A stretch of 64,000 bases of DNA from Microbacterium halophytorum (lineage in GTDB: Bacteria; Actinomycetota; Actinomycetes; Actinomycetales; Microbacteriaceae): assembly GCF_002970975.1 (NCBI RefSeq), contig NZ_PNFA01000007.1:1-64000 (forward strand), read 5' to 3'. Position numbers and translations under genes: made by a program. The notes below the pieces were generated by a model, which ran no database searches, was not told the origin of the DNA, and was given only the letters and a program-made list of their open reading frames with translations. Shown here one piece after another: positions 26,839-35,386 of the stretch. Every line of letters begins with the position of its first letter. Position 1 is the stretch's first letter.

Positions 26839-27861
26839 ATGACGGCGAAATCTTCGAAACGGGCGGCGACGCTCAGCGACGTGTCGGAGCGGGCCGGGGT
26901 CTCGCTGGCGACAGCCTCGAAGGCGCTCAACGGCCGCAGCGACGTCGCGGCCCGCACGAGGGAGCGCGTGCTCCAGGCGGCCGAGGAGGTCGGCTTCACG
27001 CCCAACGCCGTGGCGCGAGGCCTGACAGCGGGCCGGACGGGCACCGTCGGGCTGCTCACGAGCGACCTCGACGGCCGCTTCATGATCCCGATCCTGATGG
27101 GCGCGGAGGACGCCCTCGGCGCCGGCAAGATCGACGTGTTCCTCTGCGACGCGCGCGGCGACAGCGTGCGGGAGCAACACCACCTGCGCGCGCTGCTCAG
27201 CCGCCGGGTCGACGGCATCATCGTCGTCGGCGACACGACGAATCCGCGCACGAGCCTCGGCCACGAGCTTCCCGTGCCCGTCGTCTACGCGTACGCGCCG
27301 TCCGACGACGCCCGCGACCTCTCGCTCACCCCCGACAACGTCGCGGGAGGGCGGCAGGCGATCGAGCATCTCCTCGCGTGCGGCCGGACCCGCATCGCGC
27401 ACATCGGCGGCGACCCGAGCTACGCCGCGACGCGCGATCGCATCGTCGGCGCCGAGCAGGCCCTCGCGGCCGCCGGCCTCGAGCTCGTGGCGCCGCCCAT
27501 GCTCTCGGAATGGAGCGAGCGCTGGGGCCGCTCGGCCGCCGCCCTCCTGTTCGAGCGCCATCCGGAAGTCGACGCCGTCTTCTGCGGCTCCGACCAGGTC
27601 GCGCGGGGCGTGCTCGACACCGCCCGCGACGTCGGGCGCCGGGTGCCGGAGGACGTCGCGGTGATGGGCTACGACAACTGGTCGCTGCTCGCGGAGAACG
27701 CCAGGCCCGAGCTCAGCAGCGTCGATGCGGGCCTGCAGACCCTCGGCCGCGCCGCGGCGCAGTTCATCTTCGACGCGCTCGACGACCGCGATGCGGCCCC
27801 CGGCGTGCACCGCCTCCCCGTCAGCACCGTCATCCGGGGCTCGACCGTCGCCTTCCGCTGA
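26839..27861 (+). CDS. LacI family transcriptional regulator
   Basis: This 340-residue regulator has an N-terminal helix-turn-helix (ATLSDVSERAGVSLATASKALNG) with hinge helix NAVARGLTAGRTG, then a periplasmic-binding-protein-like effector domain (TGTVGLLTSDL, VFCGSDQVARGVL, VAVMGYDNW). It is divergent from the sugar ABC/GH127 operon and probably represses it and itself through the TTCGAA boxes. ATG 26839 (MTAKSSKRAATL) is chosen because upstream sequence in frame is not homologous. Confidence 0.95.
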   Translation: MTAKSSKRAATLSDVSERAGVSLATASKALNGRSDVAARTRERVLQAAEEVGFTPNAVARGLTAGRTGTVGLLTSDLDGRFMIPILMGAEDALGAGKIDVFLCDARGDSVREQHHLRALLSRRVDGIIVVGDTTNPRTSLGHELPVPVVYAYAPSDDARDLSLTPDNVAGGRQAIEHLLACGRTRIAHIGGDPSYAATRDRIVGAEQALAAAGLELVAPPMLSEWSERWGRSAAALLFERHPEVDAVFCGSDQVARGVLDTARDVGRRVPEDVAVMGYDNWSLLAENARPELSSVDAGLQTLGRAAAQFIFDALDDRDAAPGVHRLPVSTVIRGSTVAFR

Positions 27862-27885
27862 CGCCGCACGCGACGACTCAGCCCG

Positions 27886-27970
27886 GCGCACAACGCAGTC
27901 GATTCGCAGCAACAGGTCGCGGTTCACCGCGACGCGGGTGCTAACCGCCCAGATCGACTGCATTGTGCGC
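27886..27970. repeat. Family A inverted-repeat element (copy 2)
   Basis: Arms of 18 bases, GCGCACAACGCAGTCGAT at 27886-27903 and its near-complement at 27953-27970 (one G-to-A difference), flank a 49-base centre that contains CACCGCGA and CGCGGGTGC. The element lies between the convergent lacI-type and lysG-type genes. The centre resembles that of the copy at 32781-32879. Confidence 0.85.
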
Positions 27971-28006
27971 AGCACCGGGGCGTCGACGTCCGGGTCCGCG
28001 CTACCG

Positions 28007-28894
28007 TCACCCCTGCGCCAGCGCCGCCCGCGCGTGCCGCACCACCGAGCCCCGGATGGCCTCCAGCGCCGGCGACGACAGGTTCCACTGCTGCCAGAAC
28101 AAGGGTTCGGCGAGGTCGGGCGGGCCGATCGCGACGAGCGCGCCGCGGGTCAGCGCATCCTCGGCGTGTGCGGGCGGGAGCATGCCCCAGCCCATGCCGA
28201 GACGCACCGCGGCCGCGTAGTCCTCAGACGCCGGCACGTAGTGCCGCGGGGGCGCATCCGGGTCGACACCGTTCGCGCGGAGCCACTCCGACTGGATGTC
28301 GTCGGAGCGGTCGAACTCGATCACCGGCGCCGCGGCGAGCGCGTCCGCCGCGACCCCACCCGAGAACCAGCGCGCGACGAACCCCGGCGTCGCGACCGCG
28401 ACGTACTCCGTCGCCCCGAGGGGCGTCACGTCGCATCCGGCGATCGGTCGCTCCTGCGACGTGATCGCGGCGAGCGCGGCGCCCGACTCCAGCAGGGCAG
28501 CCGTATGGCTCTCGTCTTCGCGGAGCAGCTCGAACGTGACATCGTGCTCGTGCGTGACCGCCTCGAGCGCCGGCAGCAGCCACAGCGACAGCGAGTCGGC
28601 GTTCACGGCGATGGGCACGTGCATCCGATCGCGCCTCTCGAGCCCGAGCTCGACCGTCGCCTCGTGCGCGATCACCGCGTACTGCCGCGCCAGCCGCACG
28701 ATCGTCGCACCGGCAGTCGTGGCCCGCACCGGGCGCGACCGGATGATCAGCACCGTCCCGAGCTGCGACTCCAGCGCGCGCAGCCGCTGGCTGACCGCCG
28801 ATGGTGAGATCCGCAGCCGCCGCGCGGCGGCCTCGAACGAGCGCTCGTCGACGATCGCCGCCACGGTCGCGGCGAGCTCGGGCGCGATCCACAT
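28007..28894 (-). CDS. lysG: LysR family regulator, ArgP/LysG type
   Basis: This 295-residue regulator has an N-terminal helix-turn-helix (FEAAARRLRISPSAVSQRLRAL) and a LysR substrate domain. ArgP/LysG members read basic amino acids and activate the divergently encoded LysE/ArgO exporter, exactly the arrangement here. GAAGGAG lies 6 bases before ATG 28894. The 75-bp gap to the exporter gene must contain the activator site; no clear T-N11-A box could be fixed. Confidence 0.92.
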   Translation of the reverse strand: MWIAPELAATVAAIVDERSFEAAARRLRISPSAVSQRLRALESQLGTVLIIRSRPVRATTAGATIVRLARQYAVIAHEATVELGLERRDRMHVPIAVNADSLSLWLLPALEAVTHEHDVTFELLREDESHTAALLESGAALAAITSQERPIAGCDVTPLGATEYVAVATPGFVARWFSGGVAADALAAAPVIEFDRSDDIQSEWLRANGVDPDAPPRHYVPASEDYAAAVRLGMGWGMLPPAHAEDALTRGALVAIGPPDLAEPLFWQQWNLSSPALEAIRGSVVRHARAALAQG

Positions 28895-28969
28895 GAAGCA
28901 CTCCTTCACAGGCTTTCGATGATCCGCATCTGCTTTTGATTCTGGCACGAACGGGCGAAGCATGGTCGG

Positions 28970-29743
28970 GTGCTCACCTCTCCTCTCGCCGGCCTCGGCC
29001 TCTCGCTTTCGCTCATCGCCGCGCCGGGGGCGCAGAACGTGTTCCTCCTGCGCGAGGGCATCCGGCACGCCTCCGGCGGCCGCCGCCACGCGATCGTGCT
29101 GGCGCTCGTGTGCCTGGCGAGCGACGTCGTACTCATCTCCGCGGGCGTCGCGGGCTTCGGCGCCGCGGTCGAGGCCGTGCCCTGGCTGTTCGACGCCGCC
29201 CGTTGGGCGGGCGTGGTCTTCCTCGCGGGCTACGGCCTGTTCGCCGCGTGGCGCGCGATCCGCGGCACGGGAGAGGCGATCGATGCGACGGGCACCGCGG
29301 ATGCTCCGGATGCCCGGGGCGGCCGGGCGCCGGGCGACGCCCGCGATGAGGAACTCGCACTCGAGGCCGATGGCTCGCACGCCACGGGCACCGCGGTGCC
29401 CGGAACCGCCCCCGCGCACCCGGGAACGGCGGCGACCGCCACGCTCGAGCGCCCCCGCCGGGCGGGCCTGCTCCTCCCCGCCGTGCTGACGTGCCTCGCG
29501 ATCACCTGGCTGAACCCGCACACCTACCTCGACACCGTGCTGATGCTCGGTTCGATCTCGACCTCGTACGCGGCCGCGCCGTTCGCGATCGGCGCGATCC
29601 TCGGCAGCGCCGTGTGGTTCGCGTTCATCACCTTCGCGGCCCGCTTCGCCGCCCGCTGGCTGCGCTCCCCTCGTTCCTGGCGCATCCTCGACGCCGGCGT
29701 CGCCGTCATGATGCTCGGCCTCGCGGTCGCGATCGCTCTCTGA
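28970..29743 (+). CDS. lysE: LysE/ArgO family amino-acid exporter
   Basis: This 257-residue membrane protein exports lysine/arginine-type amino acids. It starts LGLSLSLIAAPGAQNVFLLREGI, the conserved first helix with the PGAQN motif, and keeps the WLNPHTYLDTV segment. Between the third and fourth helices lies an insertion of roughly 65 residues rich in Ala, Gly, Asp and Thr, longer than usual in the family. The start is GTG 28970. Divergent lysG supports the assignment. Confidence 0.92.
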   Translation: MLTSPLAGLGLSLSLIAAPGAQNVFLLREGIRHASGGRRHAIVLALVCLASDVVLISAGVAGFGAAVEAVPWLFDAARWAGVVFLAGYGLFAAWRAIRGTGEAIDATGTADAPDARGGRAPGDARDEELALEADGSHATGTAVPGTAPAHPGTAATATLERPRRAGLLLPAVLTCLAITWLNPHTYLDTVLMLGSISTSYAAAPFAIGAILGSAVWFAFITFAARFAARWLRSPRSWRILDAGVAVMMLGLAVAIAL

Positions 29744-29996
29744 CGGAACCGCGCGGCACGAGCGCTCCCGCCGCTCGCATCCCGAATGACTGTCGCACCG
29801 GGCGCGGTGGGCACTGCGGAGGCGCTGTCGTTGCGCCCGGCGCACGCGGCGAAGGCCGTCGCATCCCGAAGCCCGCCACCGGGATCCGGGCTCCGACGCG
29901 CGGATGCCCCGGTCGGATCCGGAGCACATGGCGCCGGCGCTCGGCGCGAGCCGCGCCATCCGGAAACCCCGAACACCGACCGCGTAGCCTGGTCGG

Positions 29997-30599
29997 GTGG
30001 CCTCGCCTGCGATCGACGACTATCTGAAGACGATCTACGCGCACACCGAGTGGCAGGATGACCCGATCACGCCTTCGGTGCTCGCGGCGAGCCTCGGCGT
30101 CGCCCCGTCGAGCGTGACCGAGATGGTGAAGAAGCTCGCGAAGCAGGGCCTGGTGGTGCACGAGCCGTACCGGGCCGTGCGGCTGAGCGAGGCGGGCGAG
30201 AAGCGCGCGCTCGAGATGACGCGCCGCCACCGACTCATCGAGACCTGGCTCGTGCGCGAGTTCGACTACGCGTGGGACGAGGTGCACGACGAGGCCGAGA
30301 TCCTCGAGCACGCGATCAGTGACCGGCTGCTCGAGAAGATCGACGACCGCCTGGGCCGACCGCGGTTCGACCCGCACGGCGACGCGATCCCGGATGCCGC
30401 GGGGCACGTCGCGCGCGAGCCCTTCGTCCTGCTCGCCGAGGCCACCGAGGGCCACGCGGGCCGCGTTCTGCGGGTGAGCGACCGCGACCCCGAATTGCTC
30501 CGGGCGATCGAGGCCGCGGGGCTCGCGGTCGGCGCGACGCACCGCGCCGGCGACCCCGTACCGCCCGGCGCGGAGCACGCGATCTGGCTGTCCGCATAG
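29997..30599 (+). CDS. mntR: DtxR family regulator of the manganese (MntR) type
   Basis: This 200-residue metalloregulator has a winged helix-turn-helix (TPSVLAASLGVAPSSVTEMV) and a DtxR dimerisation domain. The metal-site residues point to manganese: the segment IDDYLKTIY has Asp8 where iron regulators have Met10, and WDEVHDEAEILEH has a Glu (101) where IdeR/DtxR have Cys102. Both are the choices found in Bacillus MntR. A short C-terminal SH3-like stretch remains. A palindrome before the NRAMP gene is its likely target. Translation starts at GTG 29997. Confidence 0.9.
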   Translation: MASPAIDDYLKTIYAHTEWQDDPITPSVLAASLGVAPSSVTEMVKKLAKQGLVVHEPYRAVRLSEAGEKRALEMTRRHRLIETWLVREFDYAWDEVHDEAEILEHAISDRLLEKIDDRLGRPRFDPHGDAIPDAAGHVAREPFVLLAEATEGHAGRVLRVSDRDPELLRAIEAAGLAVGATHRAGDPVPPGAEHAIWLSA

Positions 30600-30929
30600 C
30601 CCCACGCTCACGTCGCGGTCGCAGTCGTCGCCCCTCGTGGGCGCGTTGGGGGCCGCACTTGCCACCTCGACGCGCCCGTGAGTGTCGCAGTCGCAACTTC
30701 GGCCCCTTCGCGGCGCGATCACGCGGGCCGTCCGTGAGACTTCGGTGCGTCTGCCGGCGACGCCTCCGTCCGTGGAAAGCGCCGCCGGGCGTCGAATGGC
30801 ATCGAGTCCCACCCGCGCCGCCCAGTCGCATCGCCCATCCGGAGTAGTACCCCGGGATGACACCGCCTGCCGCCAAGATCGGAGCGGGGGCTGATGTGCT
30901 CGTCTCCGGCGCTCCGTAGCGTCGAAGAC
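30600..30929. other. 330-bp intergenic region before the ABC exporter
   Basis: This gap between the mntR-type gene and the ABC ATPase gene contains repeated GTCGCAGTCG words at about 30620 and 30690, reminiscent of family C arms (GTCGCA) but without a clear inverted repeat. The promoter of the exporter operon should be in the last 100 bases; no confident -10/-35 pair was recognised. No coding potential is apparent. Confidence 0.4.
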
Positions 30930-31847
30930 ATGATCACAGCAGAGAACCTCACCAAGCGCTTCGGCAGCAAGACCGCCGTCGACGGCGCAACGTTCACCGC
31001 CCGCCCCGGCCAGGTCACCGGCTTCCTCGGCCCGAACGGCGCCGGCAAGTCGACGACAATGCGCATGGTGGTCGGGCTCGACACCCCGGACTCGGGCAGC
31101 GTCACGGTCGCCGGCCGCCCGTTCGTCCAGTCCCCCGCACCCCTGACCGAGGTCGGGGCGCTCCTCGACGCGAAGGCGCTCCACCCCGGCCGCACGGCCG
31201 AGAGCCACCTCAGGATGCTCGCGGCGACGCACGGCATCGATGCGAAGCGCGTGCGCGAGGTCCTCGACATGACGGGCATGGCCGACGTCGCGGGGAAGCG
31301 CGTGGGCGGCTTCTCACTCGGCATGCACCAGCGCCTCGGCATCGCCGCGACCATGCTGGGCGACCCGCACACCCTGATCTTCGACGAGCCGGTCAACGGC
31401 CTCGACCCCGAGGGCGTGCACTGGGTGCGCCGCTTCGTCCGGTCGCTCGCCGCCGAGGGCCGCACCGTGTTCCTGTCGTCGCATCTGATGAGCGAGATGG
31501 CGCAGACGGCCGACCACATCATCGTGCTCGGCAAGGGCCGCGTGCTCGCGGATGCCCCCGTCGGCGACTTCATCGGCGGCGGGGCCGAGCGCACCCGCGT
31601 CCGAGTCTCCGACGCGGGCCGCCTCGCCCCGCTGCTGTCCTCCGAGGGCGTCACGGTGACGACCACGGCACCGGATGTCGTCGAGGTCACGGGCGTGCCC
31701 GCGGCCCGCATCGCCCACTCGGCGATCGCCGCGGGGCTCGAGCTGCACGAGCTCACGCCGCTCACGGTGTCGCTCGAAGACGCCTACCTCGCTCTCACGG
31801 GCGACGCCACCGAGTACCACAGCAACGAAGCCGCGATCGCCGCCTGA
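30930..31847 (+). CDS. ABC transporter ATP-binding protein (drug/antibiotic exporter type)
   Basis: This 305-residue ATPase energises the permease encoded 25 bp downstream. It has Walker A GPNGAGKST, signature FSLGMHQRLGIA, Walker B LIFDEPVNGLDPEG and the BcrA/DrrA-like C-terminal extension of about 90 residues. ATG 30930 (MITAENLTKRFGSK) fits the family; 12 upstream codons in frame are not homologous. The operon with a two-component system nearby suggests a cell-envelope or antibiotic stress exporter, which is inference. Confidence 0.94.
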   Translation: MITAENLTKRFGSKTAVDGATFTARPGQVTGFLGPNGAGKSTTMRMVVGLDTPDSGSVTVAGRPFVQSPAPLTEVGALLDAKALHPGRTAESHLRMLAATHGIDAKRVREVLDMTGMADVAGKRVGGFSLGMHQRLGIAATMLGDPHTLIFDEPVNGLDPEGVHWVRRFVRSLAAEGRTVFLSSHLMSEMAQTADHIIVLGKGRVLADAPVGDFIGGGAERTRVRVSDAGRLAPLLSSEGVTVTTTAPDVVEVTGVPAARIAHSAIAAGLELHELTPLTVSLEDAYLALTGDATEYHSNEAAIAA

Positions 31848-31872
31848 CGGCCGCCCCGCTACGGAGAGAACA

Positions 31873-32706
31873 ATGACTACCGCAACAACTGCACCCGCCC
31901 CCGCCCGCCGCGCGACGCACGACGGCGCGCGCCTCACCTTCGGGCGACTGGTCCGTTCGCAGTGGATCACCCTGTCCACGCTGCGCGGCAACATCGTCGC
32001 GCTCGTGCTGGGCGTTCTCGCGACGGCCGGCCTGTCGACCCTGTTCGCCCTGATGATCTCGATCAGCTACGAGGGCTCGGGCGGGCAGACCATGCTCCCC
32101 GACTACACGTCGCTCAGCGTCAACACCTACTCGATCGCGATGATCGTCGCGGTTCTGACCGCCGTGTCGTTCTATGCGAAGGAGCGCTCCACGGGCGCCC
32201 ACCGCACGCTGCTCGCCGCGGCGCCCCGCCGCGTCGGCCAGATCGGTGCGAAGGCCGTCGTCATCGGCGCCGCGTCGTTCGCCGCGGCCCTCATCGCGAT
32301 GGCGCTGTCGGCGACGGGCGTCGCGATCGTGCTCGGCATCTTCGGCAACCCCCTCGGCATCGAGTCGTTCGCAACGGACGTCGTGCTGCCGGCGATCGGC
32401 GCCTCCTTCTACGTCGCGGCGTGCGCCGTCTTCGCCCTGGGCATCGGCGTGCTGCTGCGCAGCGAGACCTGGGCGATCCTGATCGCGCTCGTGTACCTGC
32501 TGATGCTGCCGACGGTGCTGATGATGCTGCCGTTCGACTGGGCCCCGACGGTGGCGGACTACCTGCTGTCCACCTCGGGCGAGCAGCTCGTGGTGCCCTT
32601 CACCGGCCTGAACGGCGAGCTCTGGACCGACATCGGTCTCACGATCGCCTGGCCCGCCGCGACACTCGGCATCGCCATGGCCGTCGAGCGCTCCCGCGAC
32701 GCGTAA
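31873..32706 (+). CDS. ABC-2 type exporter permease
   Basis: This 277-residue membrane protein has six hydrophobic segments with the ABC-2 plan: an N-terminal cytoplasmic tail, the first helix LRGNIVALVLGVLATAGLS, a stress-type loop YAKERSTGAHRTLLAAAPRR and further helices to the C-terminus. GGAGAGAACA precedes the ATG. It follows the ATPase gene directly and forms the membrane half of the exporter. Substrate unknown. Confidence 0.92.
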   Translation: MTTATTAPAPARRATHDGARLTFGRLVRSQWITLSTLRGNIVALVLGVLATAGLSTLFALMISISYEGSGGQTMLPDYTSLSVNTYSIAMIVAVLTAVSFYAKERSTGAHRTLLAAAPRRVGQIGAKAVVIGAASFAAALIAMALSATGVAIVLGIFGNPLGIESFATDVVLPAIGASFYVAACAVFALGIGVLLRSETWAILIALVYLLMLPTVLMMLPFDWAPTVADYLLSTSGEQLVVPFTGLNGELWTDIGLTIAWPAATLGIAMAVERSRDA

Positions 32707-32780
32707 TCCTGCCGCTCGGGGCATCCGCCCCGTACGGGCCACCGGCGGCCCCGCCTTCCCCGGCGGGGCCGCCGGTCTGC

Positions 32781-32879
32781 GGGCAGAACGCAGTCAGAAT
32801 CCGCTGCGCGTCCACCGCGAGCAGCAGAACAACGCGGGTGCCACGGCCGAAGCACCCGGATTCGACTGCGCTGTGATCC
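32781..32879. repeat. Family A inverted-repeat element (copy 3)
   Basis: Degenerate arms at 32781-32803 (containing AACGCAGTCAGAATCCG) and 32857-32879 (containing CGGATTCGACTGCG) surround a centre with CACCGCGA and CGCGGGTGC shared with copy 2. It lies just after the ABC permease gene and before the histidine kinase gene in the same direction. Confidence 0.7.
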
Positions 32880-32918
32880 AGCCGCGCCCGCCACCCCCGA
32901 ACCCGTAAGGTCAACACC

Positions 32919-34265
32919 ATGGCGAAGCGCACACCGGCAGCGGACGGCCCTGCGGCCGATCTCGCGCTGCCGCGCCCGCCCGGCGCCCTCCAGCGCTGGC
33001 TCGAACGCCACCCGAAGACCGTCGACTGGACGCTCGCTGTCCTCTGCCAGGCACCGCTGCTCGTGATCGGGCTCGTGCTCCCGGCCACGGGCACGGCGGG
33101 GCCGATCGACGTGGTCTGGGTCCTCGTCGTCTGCGTCGTGGGCTTCGTCGCCCTCATCCTGCGCCGCCGCTTCCCGCTCGCGGGCGCGATCGCGGTCGGC
33201 CTGCTGCCGATCGCAGCGGCGTTCCTCCCCACGGACATGGTCACGGGCGGCTGGGCCGACACCTTCGTGCTGCTCTACTCACTCGGCGTGCACACGACCA
33301 CGCGCCGGATGTGGCTGGGCTTCGGCTTCGTGGCCGTCGCCTCGGTCGCCGCGGCCTTCCTCAGCGCCGCGGTCGACGGCGACGACGCGCTGCCCGCGGC
33401 GATAGGCACGCCGATCGTGATCTTCTATCTGGTGCCCACGCTGATCGGCCTCTCGGTCGGCAACCGGAGGCGCTACATCGCCGCGATCATCGCGAGGGCC
33501 GAGGACCTCGCCCGCGAGCGCGACCAGCGCGCACGGCTCGCCGTGACGGAGGAGCGGGCCCGCGTCGCGCGCGAGATGCACGACATCGTTTCGCACGGCC
33601 TCACCGTCATGATCACGCTCTCCGAGGGCGCGGCAGCGCGCGCAGAATCGGGTGCACCCGGCGCACCCGACGCGATGCGCACCGTCGCATCGGCCGGCCG
33701 CGACGCCCTCGCCGACATGCGCCGCCTGTTGGGCCTGCTCCGCGACCCGGACGCCCCCGCCGAGCTGGCTCCCCAGCCATCCGCCGCCGACCTCGACGCG
33801 CTCGTCGAGGGGTTCCGCGAGGCCGGGGTGCCCGTGCGATGGACGCACTCCGGCCCTCCGCTCGACGGGGCCGACGATATGCGCGCAGACATTCCGCTCA
33901 CGGCATACCGGATCATCCAGGAGGGCCTCACCAACGTCCTCCGGCACGCCCCGGGTGCCTCGCGCGTCGAGGTCGAGCTCGACAACGCCCCGGATGCCGT
34001 GACGATCACGATCGAGAACGGGCGCGCCGCGGGCGGCCCCGAGAGCCGCGAGGCGGGGCCGACAGCGCCGACCACGCCCCCGCGGAGCGGACCGGCCTCG
34101 TCACCGCAGCCGCCGACGGGGGCGCGGGAGCGCATCGTGGGCGCGGGGCGGGGCCTGATCGGCGTGCGCGAGCGCGCCGGCCTCCATGGCGGCTCGGCCG
34201 ACGCGGGACCGACGCCGACCGGGGGCTGGCGGCTGCACGCCGTGCTCCCGAAGGGAGAACGATGA
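32919..34265 (+). CDS. Sensor histidine kinase (NarL-partner type)
   Basis: This 448-residue kinase has about five N-terminal membrane helices (residues 35-185), a HisKA_3 dimerisation domain with the phospho-accepting His221 in RVAREMHDIVSHGL, and a C-terminal HATPase with YRIIQEGLTNVLRHAPG. A low-complexity Pro/Ser/Ala stretch splits the ATPase domain before GAGRGLIGVRERAGLHGG. The response regulator follows after a 36-codon reading frame that overlaps both genes. The upstream ABC exporter is a likely target of the pair. Confidence 0.94.
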   Translation: MAKRTPAADGPAADLALPRPPGALQRWLERHPKTVDWTLAVLCQAPLLVIGLVLPATGTAGPIDVVWVLVVCVVGFVALILRRRFPLAGAIAVGLLPIAAAFLPTDMVTGGWADTFVLLYSLGVHTTTRRMWLGFGFVAVASVAAAFLSAAVDGDDALPAAIGTPIVIFYLVPTLIGLSVGNRRRYIAAIIARAEDLARERDQRARLAVTEERARVAREMHDIVSHGLTVMITLSEGAAARAESGAPGAPDAMRTVASAGRDALADMRRLLGLLRDPDAPAELAPQPSAADLDALVEGFREAGVPVRWTHSGPPLDGADDMRADIPLTAYRIIQEGLTNVLRHAPGASRVEVELDNAPDAVTITIENGRAAGGPESREAGPTAPTTPPRSGPASSPQPPTGARERIVGAGRGLIGVRERAGLHGGSADAGPTPTGGWRLHAVLPKGER

Positions 34266-34372
34266 GCGGTCGGGAGCACGTCCGCTTTCACGCCGATCTG
34301 AGCATCTCGCCGACACCCGGCTTCTCCGCACATACTTCAGACCACGCGCGCGCCGAACAGGAGACGATATGA
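34262..34372 (+). CDS. Possible 36-residue coupling ORF between kinase and response regulator
   Basis: An ATG at 34262 overlaps the kinase stop (ATGA) and the frame ends with a TGA at 34370-34372 that overlaps the ATG of the response regulator. The ribosome binding site AAGGGAGAACG before it is better than that of many genes here. The peptide (MSGREHVRFHADL... 36 residues) has no recognised domain or signal. It could be a real micropeptide, or only a ribosome track that couples translation of the two partners. Confidence 0.4.
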   Translation: MSGREHVRFHADLSISPTPGFSAHTSDHARAEQETI

Positions 34373-35124
34373 CCGAGACCGCACCGCCCATCCGGGTCGC
34401 GATCGCCGACGACCAGGAGCTCATCCGAATGGGCCTGCGCATGGTGCTCGAGGTCCAGCCCGACATCGAGGTCGTGGCCGAGGCGACGAACGGCCGTGAG
34501 GCGACCGAGCTCGACCCCGGTGCTATCGACGTCGTGCTGATGGACGTCCGCATGCCCGAGCTCGACGGGATCGCGGCGACCGAGCGGATCGTCGCGGCGG
34601 GCGGCGCGCCCCGGGTGCTCGTCCTGACGACCTTCGACCTCGACGAGTATGCCTTCGCGGCCATACGCGCGGGGGCCAGCGGATTCCTGCTCAAGGACGC
34701 CCGGCCCGACGACCTGCTCGCGGCCATCCGTGCCGTGCACTCCGGCGACGCCGTGCTCGCCCCGAGCGTGACGCGCAAGCTGATGCAGCAGTTCGCCGCG
34801 GCGCCGGGCGGGGGCGTGCAGGGCGAAGCCCGCAGTTCGGTTTCTCCCGGCGCGGCGCCCGCCGACCGCGGCGGAACCGCGGCCGCACCGGGCCCTGCGG
34901 CGAACGCATCGGGGGCCGGCCACGCCCTCGACGCGCTCACGCCGCGCGAGCGCGAGATCCTCGCCGCCGTAGCGGAGGGCCTGTCGAACGATGAGCTCGC
35001 CGAGCGCTTCTTCCTCTCGCCGTCGACCGTGAAGACCCACATCGGCCGCCTGCTGCACAAGCTCGGCGCGCGCGACCGCGTGCACCTCGTGATCCTGGCG
35101 TACGAGGCCGGCCTCGCGGGCTGA
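34369..35124 (+). CDS. NarL/FixJ family response regulator
   Basis: This 251-residue regulator has an N-terminal receiver domain (VAIADDQELIRMG, phospho-acceptor Asp59 in VLMDVRMPELDG, Lys in GFLLKDARPDD) and a C-terminal LuxR helix-turn-helix (LTPREREILAAVAEGLSNDELAERF, STVKTHIGRLL). The linker (about residues 142-184) is expanded and Gly/Ala/Pro-rich. AGGAGACGAT precedes ATG 34369. It works with the kinase encoded upstream. Confidence 0.95.
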   Translation: MTETAPPIRVAIADDQELIRMGLRMVLEVQPDIEVVAEATNGREATELDPGAIDVVLMDVRMPELDGIAATERIVAAGGAPRVLVLTTFDLDEYAFAAIRAGASGFLLKDARPDDLLAAIRAVHSGDAVLAPSVTRKLMQQFAAAPGGGVQGEARSSVSPGAAPADRGGTAAAPGPAANASGAGHALDALTPREREILAAVAEGLSNDELAERFFLSPSTVKTHIGRLLHKLGARDRVHLVILAYEAGLAG

Positions 35125-35181
35125 ACCGCGCCGCCGCCGCGCCCGCGGCCGCACGCAGGGCCCGTCGCCCGCCGCGCACCT

Positions 35182-35246
35182 CCGCCGAAGTGACAACATC
35201 CGCGCTTCGGGTCGCCCTCGGAGCGCGTCATCTGCGACCGGGGCGG
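35182..35246. repeat. Family C inverted-repeat element (copy 1)
   Basis: The outer words CCGCCGAAGTGACAAC and ATCTGCGACCGGGGCGG bound an imperfect inverted repeat with GC-rich centre. The same ends recur at 38478-38542 and, in the other orientation, near 46269 and 46447. It lies just after the response-regulator gene. Confidence 0.65.
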
Positions 35247-35313
35247 TGCTCCTGTCGGGCCGCCGCCGCAGGTCATACGCGGGGTCGGACCGGGGGCGAG
35301 CCGGCCTGCCTTC

Positions 35314-35323
35314 GGTCTAGACC
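35314..35323 (+). promoter_or_regulatory. dre-like operator (GGTCTAGACC) before the GntR gene
   Basis: The perfect palindrome CGGTCTAGACCG (35313-35324) matches the core of the DasR responsive element, A(C/G)TGGTCTAGACCA(G/C)T. It lies 63 bp before the start of a GntR/HutC gene, consistent with autoregulation. An identical core precedes the PTS gene at 36371. Confidence 0.88.
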
Positions 35324-35386
35324 GCGGGGCTGCGGTGCGGAGTGTTCCCGCGGAGCGCCGCGCGCGGCTCCGTAGACTCGTAGCCG

